Positions 28,197 to 36,834 of a stretch of 64,000 nucleotides of DNA are shown here, in pieces. Each line of letters opens with the position of its first letter. Positions within the stretch are counted from its first letter, which is position 1. The notes beneath the pieces are model-generated. The model worked only from the letters and a program-made list of their open reading frames with translations. It ran no database searches and was not told the DNA's origin. Source of the DNA: Microbulbifer aggregans (GTDB lineage Bacteria; Pseudomonadota; Gammaproteobacteria; Pseudomonadales; Cellvibrionaceae); the NCBI RefSeq assembly GCF_020524005.1, contig NZ_JAIVKK010000005.1, positions 303,644-367,643 of the forward strand, in the 5' to 3' direction. Both the position numbers and the translations under genes were made by a program.

Positions 28197-29012
28197 ATGA
28201 AAGATCTCGACAATCATAAGAAAATCGCTGTTCTGATCGATGCGGACAACGCCCAGTATTCCAAGGTGAAGGCTATCCTCGACGAGATCTCAGCACATGG
28301 TCATATTGTGATTAAACGCGCCTACGGCGACTGGTCCAGTGACAACCTTAAGAACTGGAAGAAGTCTCTGAACGAGCTCGCGATCCAGCCGGTGCATCAG
28401 ATTGCCTATACCACGGGCAAGAACGCCACCGATGCCGCAATGATTATTGATGCCATGGACCTGCTCTACACCAAGCGCTTTGACGCCTTCGCCCTAGTCT
28501 CCAGTGACAGTGACTTCACCAAGCTGGCCTCCCGCCTGCGCGAAGACGAGCTGTTTGTGTTCGGTGTAGGCGAGCGAAAAACGCCCATTTCCTTCCGTAA
28601 TTCCTGCGATGACTTCATCTTCACCGAGAATCTGGGCATTGACGATGAACCCACCCCAAACAAGGATGCAGGGAAACCGAAAGAGCCGGAAACAAAGAAA
28701 ACCCTGAGTGACCCTGCGGAATTGATCCCCCTCCTGACTAAAGCATGGGACCAATATCAGGATGAAGACGGCTGGGCCAACGCATCAGCCGCCGGCAGCT
28801 TCCTGAAGCGATCCATGCCCGACTTCGACCCCCGTTCCTATGGAGCCTCCAAGTTTTCGCAGCTACTGGAAAGCCTGAAAGGGAAGCTGGATATTGATAA
28901 GAAAGAAGGCAACCAGATTTCATACCGGGTAAAGCCAAAAAAAGCCAAGGTGAAAAACAAACTCCAGAGCCAAAACCAGTCTGCTTCTCAGAGAGTTGAA
29001 GAACATGCATGA
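28197..29012 (+). CDS. NYN (LabA/PIN-like) nuclease with C-terminal OST-HTH/LOTUS domain
   Basis: This 271-residue protein has an N-terminal NYN domain (residues ~8-150). Acidic residues are seen in IAVLIDADNAQ (D15, D17), TDAAMIIDAMDLL and LVSSDSDFTKLASRL, the usual metal-binding set of PIN/NYN ribonucleases. After a Pro/Lys-rich linker, residues ~170-245 resemble an OST-HTH (LOTUS) RNA-binding domain, including RSYGASKFSQLLES. A basic tail follows (KPKKAKVKNK). The architecture resembles MARF1-type proteins. The target RNA is unknown. Its last codons overlap the next gene, so the two are translationally coupled. Base composition is nearer the chromosome than the AT-rich insert. Confidence 0.9.
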   Translation: MKDLDNHKKIAVLIDADNAQYSKVKAILDEISAHGHIVIKRAYGDWSSDNLKNWKKSLNELAIQPVHQIAYTTGKNATDAAMIIDAMDLLYTKRFDAFALVSSDSDFTKLASRLREDELFVFGVGERKTPISFRNSCDDFIFTENLGIDDEPTPNKDAGKPKEPETKKTLSDPAELIPLLTKAWDQYQDEDGWANASAAGSFLKRSMPDFDPRSYGASKFSQLLESLKGKLDIDKKEGNQISYRVKPKKAKVKNKLQSQNQSASQRVEEHA

Positions 29013-29370
29013 GATCAAGGCCAATCTTTACCCGTGTAAGCACTGCAATGAAACGGGAACCTGCACCACCGGGAAGGACGGATCCAGCTGCCATGCCTGC
29101 GCCAAAATCCATGAACTTGGTAAGAATCAGGAATACTTTGGCCTTTCATGCGCCGCGTGCAACGGCATAGGACAGGCTGAACCAAAAACAGAGCGTATCA
29201 ACAAGAGAATCAAGCCGATTCTGGCCATCGGGACAGTATTTCTCCTATTGACATTTATCTTCGCGCTCGCCCTTACCGGCAACGTACACTTCCCCGAGTT
29301 TTTAGCCTTTTCTGGCACACTGATTGGAAGCATCACAGCCTTTTACTTTACCCACTGCAAGAACGCCTAG
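29005..29370 (+). CDS. Small zinc-ribbon membrane protein
   Basis: This 121-residue protein starts at the ATG of MHEIKANLYPC; a TTG three codons earlier is also possible. The N-terminal half has cysteine pairs in YPCKHCNETGTC, SSCHACAK and LSCAACNGIG, like DnaJ-type zinc-binding modules. The C-terminal half has two transmembrane stretches (ILAIGTVFLLLTFIFALAL and FLAFSGTLIGSITAFYF). The start overlaps the end of the NYN gene by 8 bases. The function is unknown; coupling to the NYN nuclease suggests a joint role. Confidence 0.8.
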   Translation: MHEIKANLYPCKHCNETGTCTTGKDGSSCHACAKIHELGKNQEYFGLSCAACNGIGQAEPKTERINKRIKPILAIGTVFLLLTFIFALALTGNVHFPEFLAFSGTLIGSITAFYFTHCKNA

Positions 29371-29506
29371 AGCTACTAATTTTCCAAAAAGAGGCAATCT
29401 GGTAAAAAATCAATACCCTGTCAATAGCACAGATTCCAATCAACTAGTAAATTTGGCCACCAAGTAAGGCTTCCCTACCACCACCCCAGAGTTTATAGAT
29501 AACCTC

Positions 29507-29965
29507 ATGAAAGCACTGCTGCTGATAACCCTTCTTCTCGCCCCCTTGTCCGTATTGGCTGATGACCTGGACACCATCATCAAGCACTCTGGGATAGAAA
29601 AAGTATTAAATGAAGCTAATCAAAATTTTATTCAGGACACCTACAAAATCTATCCGGATTTATTGATGAGAAGCGATACTGTAGATCGCTTCTTTTCCGA
29701 AAACGTTGCCATTTCTAATTTCAAGCACGAATTAGTTAGCCTGCTAAACGAAAACTTCAATAACGCGGAACTCAAGACTATTTCGTCGGCACTATCAGAC
29801 AGCGAGAAAGAAACAGAATTGTTCAGGTTTTACGGCACAGAGCTTGGGCAAAGGTGGCTGAGCGTTTCAAGCCAGTTTAGTGACATAGTCCTGCTAGGCG
29901 CAGTGAACAAGGTTATGAACCCAGAGAGCGGCCTTAACAGTTTCTTACAGCAAGAATCGGATTAA
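29507..29965 (+). CDS. Exported protein, DUF2059-like
   Basis: This 152-residue protein has a clear signal peptide (MKALLLITLLLAPLSVLA, cleavage near residue 18). The mature part is helical and contains LFRFYGTELGQRWL, which resembles the DUF2059 region (an Ile/Phe-rich helix pair of unknown function). There is no close operon partner; it lies 136 bases after the zinc-ribbon gene. The call is by general similarity only. Confidence 0.65.
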   Translation: MKALLLITLLLAPLSVLADDLDTIIKHSGIEKVLNEANQNFIQDTYKIYPDLLMRSDTVDRFFSENVAISNFKHELVSLLNENFNNAELKTISSALSDSEKETELFRFYGTELGQRWLSVSSQFSDIVLLGAVNKVMNPESGLNSFLQQESD

Positions 29966-30202
29966 GGATTGATAGCACTAATGTACCGATGTGCAACCGT
30001 GTCCGCCATCCAGCCATTCGACAGATGAAATAAGAACAAAAATACAGGTAATCCGCACGGAACGGCACACGCACAGATTTTCATCACTCTATTCGGTTCA
30101 GCGCATATTCAGTTAGAGAAGGTACGATAGTTCCATCCTCAAAACCAAACCCGGCCGTCGCCTCGCGGACGCGGTTTGCTGTGATGGCACCGATGTACCC
30201 CC

Positions 30203-30766
30203 ATGAAAAGACGACTGCTGCTGCCCTATTGCTTAGCGATGCTCACCACGGCCGGTTGCAGCATGGCCCCGTATCAGCATTCGCCGGAAGACACGACCAA
30301 AGCCGCAGACAGCCCCGCCAAAGAACGCCCGCAGGCGGCGAAACCAGCCAAACCCGAGCCGACCCGCTCCCCCTCTGAATTGCTCAAGGCAAGCCTGTAC
30401 CAGCGGCATCAGGAGTGGAAGGGTATCCCGTATCGGCTGGGGGGCATGAGCAGGCGCGGTATCGATTGCTCGGCACTGGTCTACCTCATCTACCGCGACC
30501 ATATGGGGGTTCAGCTGCCCCGCACTACCCGCTACCAGGCCGTGGCCGGCAAGGCGATCAAACAGGGCCAGTTGCGCCCGGGCGACCTGGTGTTTTTCAG
30601 GACCGGCCGCCGGGGCCGGCACGTGGGGATCTACATCGAGGATGGCAAGTTTCTGCACGCCTCCGTGTCCAGAGGCGTCACCATCTCACACATGACAGAC
30701 GACTACTGGAAAAGCCGCTACTGGCGGGCGCGCAGACTCGAACTCGAATCCAGTAGTGAGTCCTGA
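30203..30766 (+). CDS. NlpC/P60 cysteine peptidase lipoprotein
   Basis: This 187-residue protein has a lipobox (LTTAGC, Cys19), so it is a likely outer-membrane lipoprotein. A Pro/Lys/Ala-rich linker is followed by the NlpC/P60 domain. The catalytic Cys is in GIDCSALVYLIYRDH, the His in GRRGRHVGIYI and a third polar residue in FLHASVSRGV. These enzymes cut peptide cross-links of peptidoglycan (as MepS/Spr). The start is the ATG of MKRRLLLPYCL, after a poor ribosome site. No operon partner is evident. Confidence 0.93.
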   Translation: MKRRLLLPYCLAMLTTAGCSMAPYQHSPEDTTKAADSPAKERPQAAKPAKPEPTRSPSELLKASLYQRHQEWKGIPYRLGGMSRRGIDCSALVYLIYRDHMGVQLPRTTRYQAVAGKAIKQGQLRPGDLVFFRTGRRGRHVGIYIEDGKFLHASVSRGVTISHMTDDYWKSRYWRARRLELESSSES

Positions 30767-31032
30767 CTCTCCAGTGCGCCAGTGCCTTTTGAGCGAACGC
30801 GGCGCCATCACCCATCGGTGCTAACCGCAGCGTTGGCCGAGCCCCATCCCGACATCTGCGTGCAACCGGACGGGTCCTATTACGCCATCATTTTCGCGAG
30901 CAGCTGAAAACCTCGCCCGCGGCTTACCGGCGCCGCTTTGCGGAGTCTGTTTGATCCGCGCAATAATCGATAAGATTCAGCACAACCAACAGAAATGACA
31001 GGAAGCTCAAGGACAGCGGAGCCCTTTTTGCC

Positions 31033-32094
31033 ATGACGACAACGTCCGAAATCAAAACCGCCATCATCGGCTATGGCTTTTCCGCCACCACCTTCCACCT
31101 GCCGTTTATCCTGAACCTGCCGCCCTTCCGCTTCATGGCAGTAAGCACTTCGCAGGGCGAACAGGTACGGCAGCAGCACCCCGAGGTGGCCGTGTATGCC
31201 GATGCGGATACCCTGCTCACGGATTCCGACGCCGATCTGGTGATCATCACCGCCCCCAACGAAGCGCACTATGCACTGGCCAAACGCGCCCTGCAGCAGG
31301 GTAAACATGTAGTGCTGGAAAAGCCGTTCGTGACCCGCGTCGAACAGGGCGAGGAACTGATCGCACTGGCCAAGCAACAGCAGCGGGTGCTGAGCGTGTA
31401 CCAAAACCGCCGCTGGGACGGTGACTTCCTCACTGTAAAGAAACTTATTGCCGATGGCCGACTGGGTGCGGTGCGCTATTTTGAAAGCCATTTCGACCGC
31501 TTCCGCCCCGAGGTACGCAAGCGCTGGCGCGAATCCGATGTGGAGGGCGGCGGCATCCTGTTCGATCTGGGGCCGCATATGCTCGACCAGGCACTACAGC
31601 TATTTGGCCCACCGACGGCGATCACCGCACAGGTAAAGGCACTGCGACCACAGGCGAAAGTGGATGACTTCTTCCACATCACACTGCACTACCCCGAGCA
31701 CCAGGCAGTACTGCGCAGCAGCCCCTTCTGCGCGGCACCAACCCTGCGCTTCGAGGTTCAGGGCGAGGCCGGCAGCTATATGAAGCACGGCCTGGATCCG
31801 CAGGAAGATCGCCTCAAAGCAGGAGCGCTAACGGTAGCCGCAGACTGGGCACAGGAGAATCCGGAGCAATATGGCCAGCTGTACACGGCCGACGGTGCTA
31901 TGCCCATCAAAACCGAAACCGGTGGCTATCAGCACTACTTCCAGCAGCTGGCACAGGCCATTCTCGCGGGCGGCGAAATCCCGGTGAGTGCGGAGCAGGC
32001 CCTCTGCAATATCCGGCTGATCCAACTCGCGCTGCAGAGCAGTGCGAGCGGGCAAACGGTCGCGGTAGACAGTAGCGGTTGGCCTGCCAGGTAA
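31033..32094 (+). CDS. Gfo/Idh/MocA family oxidoreductase
   Basis: This 353-residue NAD(P)-dependent oxidoreductase has a Rossmann domain starting with AIIGYGFSATTFH and the family EKP motif in VVLEKPFVTR. The second domain has EGGGILFDLGPHMLDQAL, where His is the usual catalytic or substrate contact. It looks like the YdgJ/YhhX subgroup acting on sugars or cyclitols. The substrate is not deducible and no sugar operon is adjacent. A ~260-base spacer precedes it without a convincing gene. Confidence 0.93.
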   Translation: MTTTSEIKTAIIGYGFSATTFHLPFILNLPPFRFMAVSTSQGEQVRQQHPEVAVYADADTLLTDSDADLVIITAPNEAHYALAKRALQQGKHVVLEKPFVTRVEQGEELIALAKQQQRVLSVYQNRRWDGDFLTVKKLIADGRLGAVRYFESHFDRFRPEVRKRWRESDVEGGGILFDLGPHMLDQALQLFGPPTAITAQVKALRPQAKVDDFFHITLHYPEHQAVLRSSPFCAAPTLRFEVQGEAGSYMKHGLDPQEDRLKAGALTVAADWAQENPEQYGQLYTADGAMPIKTETGGYQHYFQQLAQAILAGGEIPVSAEQALCNIRLIQLALQSSASGQTVAVDSSGWPAR

Positions 32095-32228
32095 CGGCTG
32101 CCCCACTCTCCCTCCTCCACTCACCCTTCCCCTCATCATGAGGCGGCGGCCACCCTACACTTCGGCTCAGGCGGTTGCGCGCAAAGTGCGACCAAGACGG
32201 TTTTGCCCGACAGGAAAGGGGAACGCTT

Positions 32229-32857
32229 ATGGCCGACGCCCGCTCATCGCTGGCCTCTGTGCAGCGCCACGCCCTGCCGTTGAACGGGCATTCCGGCGAC
32301 TACGATGCGCTGCTGGCCAAGGCCGCCAATCGCCAGTTCATCCTGCTGGGTGAGGCGAGCCACGGCACCCATGACTTTTATGCGGCCCGCGCCGAGATTA
32401 CCCGGCGCCTGATTCAGGAACAGGGGATCGATGCCGTAATCATCGAAGGCGACTGGCCCGATGTCTATCGCATCAACCGCTTTGTGCGCGGGCTCGATGG
32501 AGACGCCAGCGCGCGCGAAGCACTCGGGGATTTCGAGCGCTTTCCACTGTGGATGTGGCGCAACACGGTGATGGAATCATTTATCAAATGGTTACAGAAC
32601 TGGAATACCCAAAGGGCCAGAGCGCAGCAGACCGGTATCTACGGCATGGATCTGTACAGCATGTACCGCTCCGCCGATGCCGTGGTGACCTATCTCGACA
32701 AGGTCGACCCCGCCTGAGTCACTACTTTTACGTAGATATCCGCGACCAATTCGATGTGGCACTTCACCTCGATGAGACCACCGCACTGGAACCCCTCGAT
32801 CGCACTGAAGGCTGGGACAAGCAGGAGCCGCCGGAAACCTGGCCGTTCGGCATTTGA
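32229..32857 (+). pseudogene. Erythromycin esterase-like gene with internal deletion
   Basis: From ATG 32229 a frame of 163 codons matches the N-terminus of erythromycin-esterase-like proteins, with ILLGEASHGTHDFYAARAE and VIIEGDWPDVYRIN. It stops at 32715-32717. Directly after, in another frame (ending 32857), the family C-terminus appears: DIRDQFDVALHLDETTALEP and WPFGI. Roughly half of a ~430-residue protein is missing between them, so a single deletion with frameshift at ~32715 explains the structure. The shortened product is unlikely to be active. Confidence 0.85.
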
Positions 32858-32923
32858 GCGGCCGAACCCGGACGGGCAGCCCGTCAGAGTTTGAGCGGTC
32901 CCAATAGGCTCTATCGATAATCA

Positions 32924-33463
32924 ATGGGAGAAGGTATAACCTCAGGCCCGACAAACAATCAAAAACAGCAAGTGGCTCCCGTGCAACCGTTTACTACCCA
33001 ATTTACATTATCCCGAGAATATCTTTCCGAGTGTTTCGACCAGTCCTTACCTTATGGGAAAAGTGCCAAGCCTAATTATCTGTTCCCGATTGTACTTTTT
33101 GCCTCGGGTACAGGGTTACTGCTGTTCACCGCGCAACCTAAACTCGCCAGTTTCACGTTGATCGCTCTGGCGATTCTGGAACTGCTGCATATCCGATTCC
33201 GGCGCGCCTGGTGGTTAACCCGGCAGTTGTGGGGGAAAGGTGCCGGTACCGAAGTGACATTAACCATTGATGAAGATGGTATCCAGACCCAGAACGCCGA
33301 TACGCAAACAACGTTGTTGTGGTCGGATATCGAGCGCGTGATTGAAACCGATTTGGGGCTGATTCTGGTGGCCAAATCCGGCAGCCGGCAGTACTTGTCC
33401 AAATCGCTGTTTACTGCGGATCTGGTGAGCGAAATTATTGTTAAAGCGAATGGGGAAGCCTGA
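32924..33463 (+). CDS. YcxB-like membrane protein
   Basis: This 179-residue protein has an N-terminal polar part, two transmembrane segments (~55-95, YLFPIVLFASGTGLLLF and ASFTLIALAILELL), and a cytoplasmic C-terminal domain. The C-terminal domain ends with WSDIERVIETDLGLILVAKS and SKSLFTADLVSEI, the look of the YcxB-like C-terminal domain (PF14317). The function is unknown. It lies between the esterase pseudogene and a stretch of gene fragments. The start is ATG with GGAGAAGG close by; an internal start is possible. Confidence 0.75.
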   Translation: MGEGITSGPTNNQKQQVAPVQPFTTQFTLSREYLSECFDQSLPYGKSAKPNYLFPIVLFASGTGLLLFTAQPKLASFTLIALAILELLHIRFRRAWWLTRQLWGKGAGTEVTLTIDEDGIQTQNADTQTTLLWSDIERVIETDLGLILVAKSGSRQYLSKSLFTADLVSEIIVKANGEA

Positions 33464-33500
33464 ATATTCTCCAGGCAGAGCAGGAAAGAAACGCACCAAC

Positions 33501-33557
33501 GCCTGCGCCCTGACCTACGTTACCGGTGCCCTGCTGCATGCGCTCCGGTTATATTGA
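33501..33557 (+). pseudogene. C-terminal fragment duplicating the zinc metallopeptidase at 35090
   Basis: The 18 codons ACALTYVTGALLHALRLY before a stop correspond to ACALTYVAGALLDVLRLW at the end of the metallopeptidase gene at 35090-35770. Protein-level match is high but codons differ, so this is an old paralogous remnant rather than a recent copy. Confidence 0.6.
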
Positions 33558-33718
33558 ATTGCTGATCATCCAGGCCAGCAATAAGTAATCGGATTAATGG
33601 GGCCAGCGGCAACAGCGCCAGTCCCTGAAGTAGCTGATCGACGAGTGTTCACCGAGGCCTTGCTCAACATCCAAGGCCCGGCTTATCCCGCTTCAGCCAA
33701 TATCCAGATATCAGGAAA

Positions 33719-33898
33719 TCACCCTTCGGCGGGCAGGAAAAAGCCCAACAAAATCCGAAGAAACTCCTCGGGATCATCCAGATTCACCACATGATCTGCG
33801 GCTACTTTCACATAAGTGCCGTTTTGCAGTAGCGACATCGCACGATCTGCCTCCTCCTGACTCATTGCACCATCATCAGAATCATCGAAAAAAACTAT
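33719..33898 (-). pseudogene. C-terminal remnant, alpha/beta-hydrolase-like
   Basis: On the minus strand a frame of 59 codons reads VFFDDSDDGAMSQEEADRAM and continues through NGTYVKVAADHVVNLDDPEE to a stop at 33719, with no start. The pattern, including a late His (ADHVVNLDDPEEF), is that of an alpha/beta hydrolase C-terminus. The upstream part is missing. Confidence 0.5.
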
Positions 33899-33900
33899 CC

Positions 33901-34020
33901 GCGAACGAGGCTATCGACCTGGCAACCCGAGCATTTGCTCTCATACTGTGCGGGTTCGGGCTTGAGGAAAATGAAGCGGTGAGAATCGTTTCTGATTCCG
34001 CGAAAGATATTATCAATTGA
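33901..34020 (+). pseudogene. C-terminal remnant of an unrecognised protein
   Basis: The plus-strand frame ANEAIDLATRAFALILCGFG continues LEENEAVRIVSDSAKDI to a stop at 34018-34020. It is protein-like but has no start, and it abuts the minus-strand fragment that ends at 33898. I do not recognise the family. Confidence 0.4.
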
Positions 34021-34124
34021 GTTCGTTCGGAATGTGGCTTTTTAGAGAGATACAATCAAGGTCAGGCTGCACAACCAATTTAAGATACGGCAATTATTCC
34101 ATTCGTCCCGGTATAGATTGGGAG

Positions 34125-34445
34125 TCAAGCCTCACTGTCACCCTCGACAAACGCCTTCAACGCCTCCAGGCGCTGATCCCACTGGAATTCCAGACCGGAA
34201 ATAAACTCCCGCGCCTGCTGTAGCGTGGCCGGGTCCAGCACCACTTGTGTTTCCCGCCCCTTCGGCACCAGGTGCACCACATTGGCGGATACCAGTACCT
34301 GCAATTGCTTGCGCGCCCCCTGCCGTGAAATACCCAGGTTTTTCGACAGCTCACCGATAGTGGCGGGCGCACCCGCAGCCAGTCTCCTGACAATGGTCAG
34401 GCGTGTGGGGTCGCCCAGTGCGCGGTAGATTTCTGCTTCGACCAT
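34125..34445 (-). CDS. ArsR-family transcriptional regulator
   Basis: This 106-residue winged-helix protein contains YRALGDPTRLTIVRRLAAG and the recognition region LGISRQGARKQLQVLVSA, standard for ArsR/SmtB proteins without obvious metal-binding cysteines. Its start ATG immediately follows the stop of the SRPBCC gene on the same strand, so the two are translationally coupled. ArsR-SRPBCC (AHSA1) pairs are a common module; the regulator probably controls its own operon. Confidence 0.93.
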   Translation of the reverse strand: MVEAEIYRALGDPTRLTIVRRLAAGAPATIGELSKNLGISRQGARKQLQVLVSANVVHLVPKGRETQVVLDPATLQQAREFISGLEFQWDQRLEALKAFVEGDSEA

Positions 34446-34886
34446 TTACTGCCCTTCAAAATAGTTGCCGAATCGGCCCAGCATAAAATCCCAGCCTAGG
34501 CCGTTTTCCTGAAAGGAGGTTTCCATCACGTCTACCGGCAATGCGGCAAATCCGGATTCGGTCAGCGTGACCTTGCAACGCCCGTCGCCAGCCTCTTCGA
34601 GGGTAAACTCCACCAGGGTATTGGCTACGCTCAGCACGTCGCCCATAAAGTGTTTGCTGCCGGGCACCCAGCGATACGCAAAGTAAGTGTGGGGCTGTGC
34701 CGCGACGATATACACCTGACTGGTGCAGTCCTCGCCAAACCCGAACACCGGCTGCTGCCCCACCTCATAGAGGCCTTCGAGGGTTTCCGGAAACCATTTG
34801 ACCACCAACTCCGGATTGGCGATCGCTTCATAGACCCGCTCTATTGGCGCACTGATCGTGATCTCGCGCCTTATGACATCCTGCAT
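34446..34886 (-). CDS. SRPBCC/AHSA1-domain protein
   Basis: This 146-residue START-like fold protein of the Aha1-C (AHSA1) type starts IRREITISAPIERVYEAIAN, with VVKWFPETLEG, and ends ENGLGWDFMLGRFGNYFEGQ. Such proteins bind hydrophobic ligands and no enzymatic motif is visible. It is the first gene of a two-gene unit with the ArsR regulator. The start has AGGGAGAGC upstream. Confidence 0.93.
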   Translation of the reverse strand: MQDVIRREITISAPIERVYEAIANPELVVKWFPETLEGLYEVGQQPVFGFGEDCTSQVYIVAAQPHTYFAYRWVPGSKHFMGDVLSVANTLVEFTLEEAGDGRCKVTLTESGFAALPVDVMETSFQENGLGWDFMLGRFGNYFEGQ

Positions 34887-35089
34887 TGTGCTCTCCCTGT
34901 CTTATTGAATTGAGGACGATTCCAGTGAATCACTCTGCAACCAAACATGCAACCAAAAAGTTGCACGTTTATCCAGAACTCCGTTCTCCAACACGCAAAA
35001 TGCCGCCTGGAATCCGGGGAAAGTCGCCCCATTCCCCGATAGCCGTTAGACTAAACCGACCATCCAATCGCCAACCTCGACACCGCAAA

Positions 35090-35770
35090 ATGCCTTATTT
35101 ACTAATCACACTGGCGGTAGCCGCACTCGTTATTGGCCCCCAATTGTGGGTACGGTTTGTACTCTGGCGACACTCCACCGAAATCGACGACATGCCCGGC
35201 TCTGGCGCGGAACTCGCCGAGCACCTGATCGACAGGCACAAACTTGAGGGGGTTAAGGTCATCAAGGCAAACCGGGGGGAAAACTACTACTCACCGTCCG
35301 AGAAAATCGTGGCCCTGAGCCCGGAGATCTACCACGGCAAGTCGGTAACGGCGGTGGCCGTGGCCGCGCACGAAGTCGGCCATGCGATACAGTTCTGCAG
35401 GGAGGAACCTATCTCCAGGCTGAGAGACAAGTACCTGACACGGGCCCATCGGATCAGGCGCATTGGCGCGGGGATACTCGCGTTCGCCTCCATTCTCACC
35501 CTAGCGGTAAAGACACCGGTGATTCTGTTGTGGGTAGGCGTAATCGCGGTCGTTACCATGCTCGCTTCCACGCTGATGTACGTGGCGATACTGCCGGAAG
35601 AGTATGACGCCAGCTTCAATAAGGCCCTGCCGATCCTCCGGGAGGGCTACCTTCCGGAACATCTTTTGGGTTCAGCACACAGCGTGTTAAAGGCGTGCGC
35701 ATTGACCTATGTCGCCGGCGCGTTACTGGATGTGCTCAGGTTGTGGCGTTGGATAAGATTTTTGCGATAA
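35090..35770 (+). CDS. Membrane zinc metallopeptidase (YugP-like)
   Basis: This 226-residue protein starts at MPYLLITLAVAALV; the frame extends upstream to 34886 without family similarity. A transmembrane segment opens the protein. The zinc motif HEVGH is in VAVAAHEVGHAIQF, with a further acidic ligand in LPEEYDASFNKAL, and hydrophobic segments follow (ILAFASILTLAV, ILLWVGVIAVVTMLAST). This fits PF04298, neutral zinc metallopeptidase 2. A fragment of a paralogue lies at 33501-33557. The gene is convergent with the LysR regulator six bases away. Confidence 0.9.
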   Translation: MPYLLITLAVAALVIGPQLWVRFVLWRHSTEIDDMPGSGAELAEHLIDRHKLEGVKVIKANRGENYYSPSEKIVALSPEIYHGKSVTAVAVAAHEVGHAIQFCREEPISRLRDKYLTRAHRIRRIGAGILAFASILTLAVKTPVILLWVGVIAVVTMLASTLMYVAILPEEYDASFNKALPILREGYLPEHLLGSAHSVLKACALTYVAGALLDVLRLWRWIRFLR

Positions 35771-35776
35771 ACACGA

Positions 35777-36688
35777 TCAGTCAAACGCATCCCAGTAAGG
35801 CGGATCACCAAAATAGCTGCCGATAAAATCAATAAACACCCTGAGCTTGGTGGCCAATAACTTTCTGTGCGGGTACACGGCGTAGAGCGCCAGCTGTTCT
35901 GGCTCAAACTCGGACAGAATGACTTTCAGCTTGCCCGCCTTGATGGCTTCGCCGGCAATGAAGGTCGGCTGCAATACATACCCCTGCCCGTTAATGGCAG
36001 CCTGCATCAGGATTTCGCCGTTATTACATGCGATGCCTGCCGCACCTGCCGGCTTGCTTCTTTTCAGCGCGCGCATCAGACGGGACTCGCCCGGGTTTGA
36101 CTCCATATAGCTGTAGCGCAGGTAGTGTTCGGGTTTCAGATCCTCCGGTGTTCCGGGTACACCCTCCCGCTTCAGGTACTCCGGCGATGCACACACGACC
36201 AGCCGTATCGGTGCCAACCGTCTGGCAATTAGTGAGGAGCTTTTCAGATTGCCGATACGCAGCGCCACATCAAAGCCTTCTTCCACCACATCCACTTTGC
36301 GGTCATTGAGTTGCAGTTCAATGCCCACTGCCGGGTGGTTTTTTTTAAAGTCGCTGATCAGCGGTGCCAGGTGCCGCGTGGCAAAAGTGACCGGAGCGGT
36401 GATGCGCAGCAGCCCCTGGGCTTCGCTCTGCATCTGTCCCAGCTGGCTCTCCATGTCCGTCAGGCTCTCCAGAATCTGACGGGCAAACTGGTAGCACTGT
36501 TCGCCCTCTTGCGTCAGGTGCACACGCCGCGTGGTGCGATTGAACAGGCGCACCTTGAGGTGCTCCTCCAGTTGCGCCACGTATTTGCTCACCAGCTGGT
36601 TCGATAACTCCAGCTTGTCTGCAGCCTTCTTAAAGCCGCCTTCGTCGGCGACCGTCACAAAGGCGTTCAAAGCGGTTATCCGATCCAT
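35777..36688 (-). CDS. LysR-family transcriptional regulator
   Basis: This 303-residue protein has an N-terminal winged helix (MDRITALNAFVTVADEGGF, then KLELSNQLVSKYVAQLEEHL) and a C-terminal substrate-binding domain. It looks like the large group controlling oxidoreductase or quinone-detoxification genes. It is divergent from a DoxX gene and a glutathionyl-hydroquinone reductase-like gene, which are the probable targets, with an inverted repeat in the shared spacer. The effector is unknown. Confidence 0.95.
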   Translation of the reverse strand: MDRITALNAFVTVADEGGFKKAADKLELSNQLVSKYVAQLEEHLKVRLFNRTTRRVHLTQEGEQCYQFARQILESLTDMESQLGQMQSEAQGLLRITAPVTFATRHLAPLISDFKKNHPAVGIELQLNDRKVDVVEEGFDVALRIGNLKSSSLIARRLAPIRLVVCASPEYLKREGVPGTPEDLKPEHYLRYSYMESNPGESRLMRALKRSKPAGAAGIACNNGEILMQAAINGQGYVLQPTFIAGEAIKAGKLKVILSEFEPEQLALYAVYPHRKLLATKLRVFIDFIGSYFGDPPYWDAFD

Positions 36689-36710
36689 GGGTTGCTCCCA
36701 CCTCTATTCC

Positions 36711-36742
36711 CAATATTTTGTTGATAGTAGACCAACAATATG
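36711..36742. promoter_or_regulatory. Imperfect inverted repeat in the LysR/DoxX spacer
   Basis: AATATTTTGTTG and CCAACAATAT face each other around TAGTAGA. This AT-rich dyad just upstream of the lysR start is placed like a LysR-type autoregulatory site. No functional evidence is available. Confidence 0.45.
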
Positions 36743-36834
36743 GCCATTTATAGGTGTTAACGTTGTTATTAGACTGCATCCCAAGCTGGTGAGGTTGTTA
36801 CACCACGCCCCCCCCAACAACTCGGAGAACGGTT

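Noticed and set aside
24600..28200. Prophage, integrase or tRNA-site genomic island around the AT-rich insert
   Set aside because: No integrase, tRNA or clear attachment repeats are visible; only REP-like units flank the right end.
30818..30907. 29-codon GTG frame ending YYAIIFASS upstream of the Gfo/Idh gene
   Set aside because: Too short and unsupported; it might be a decayed gene end but cannot be shown.
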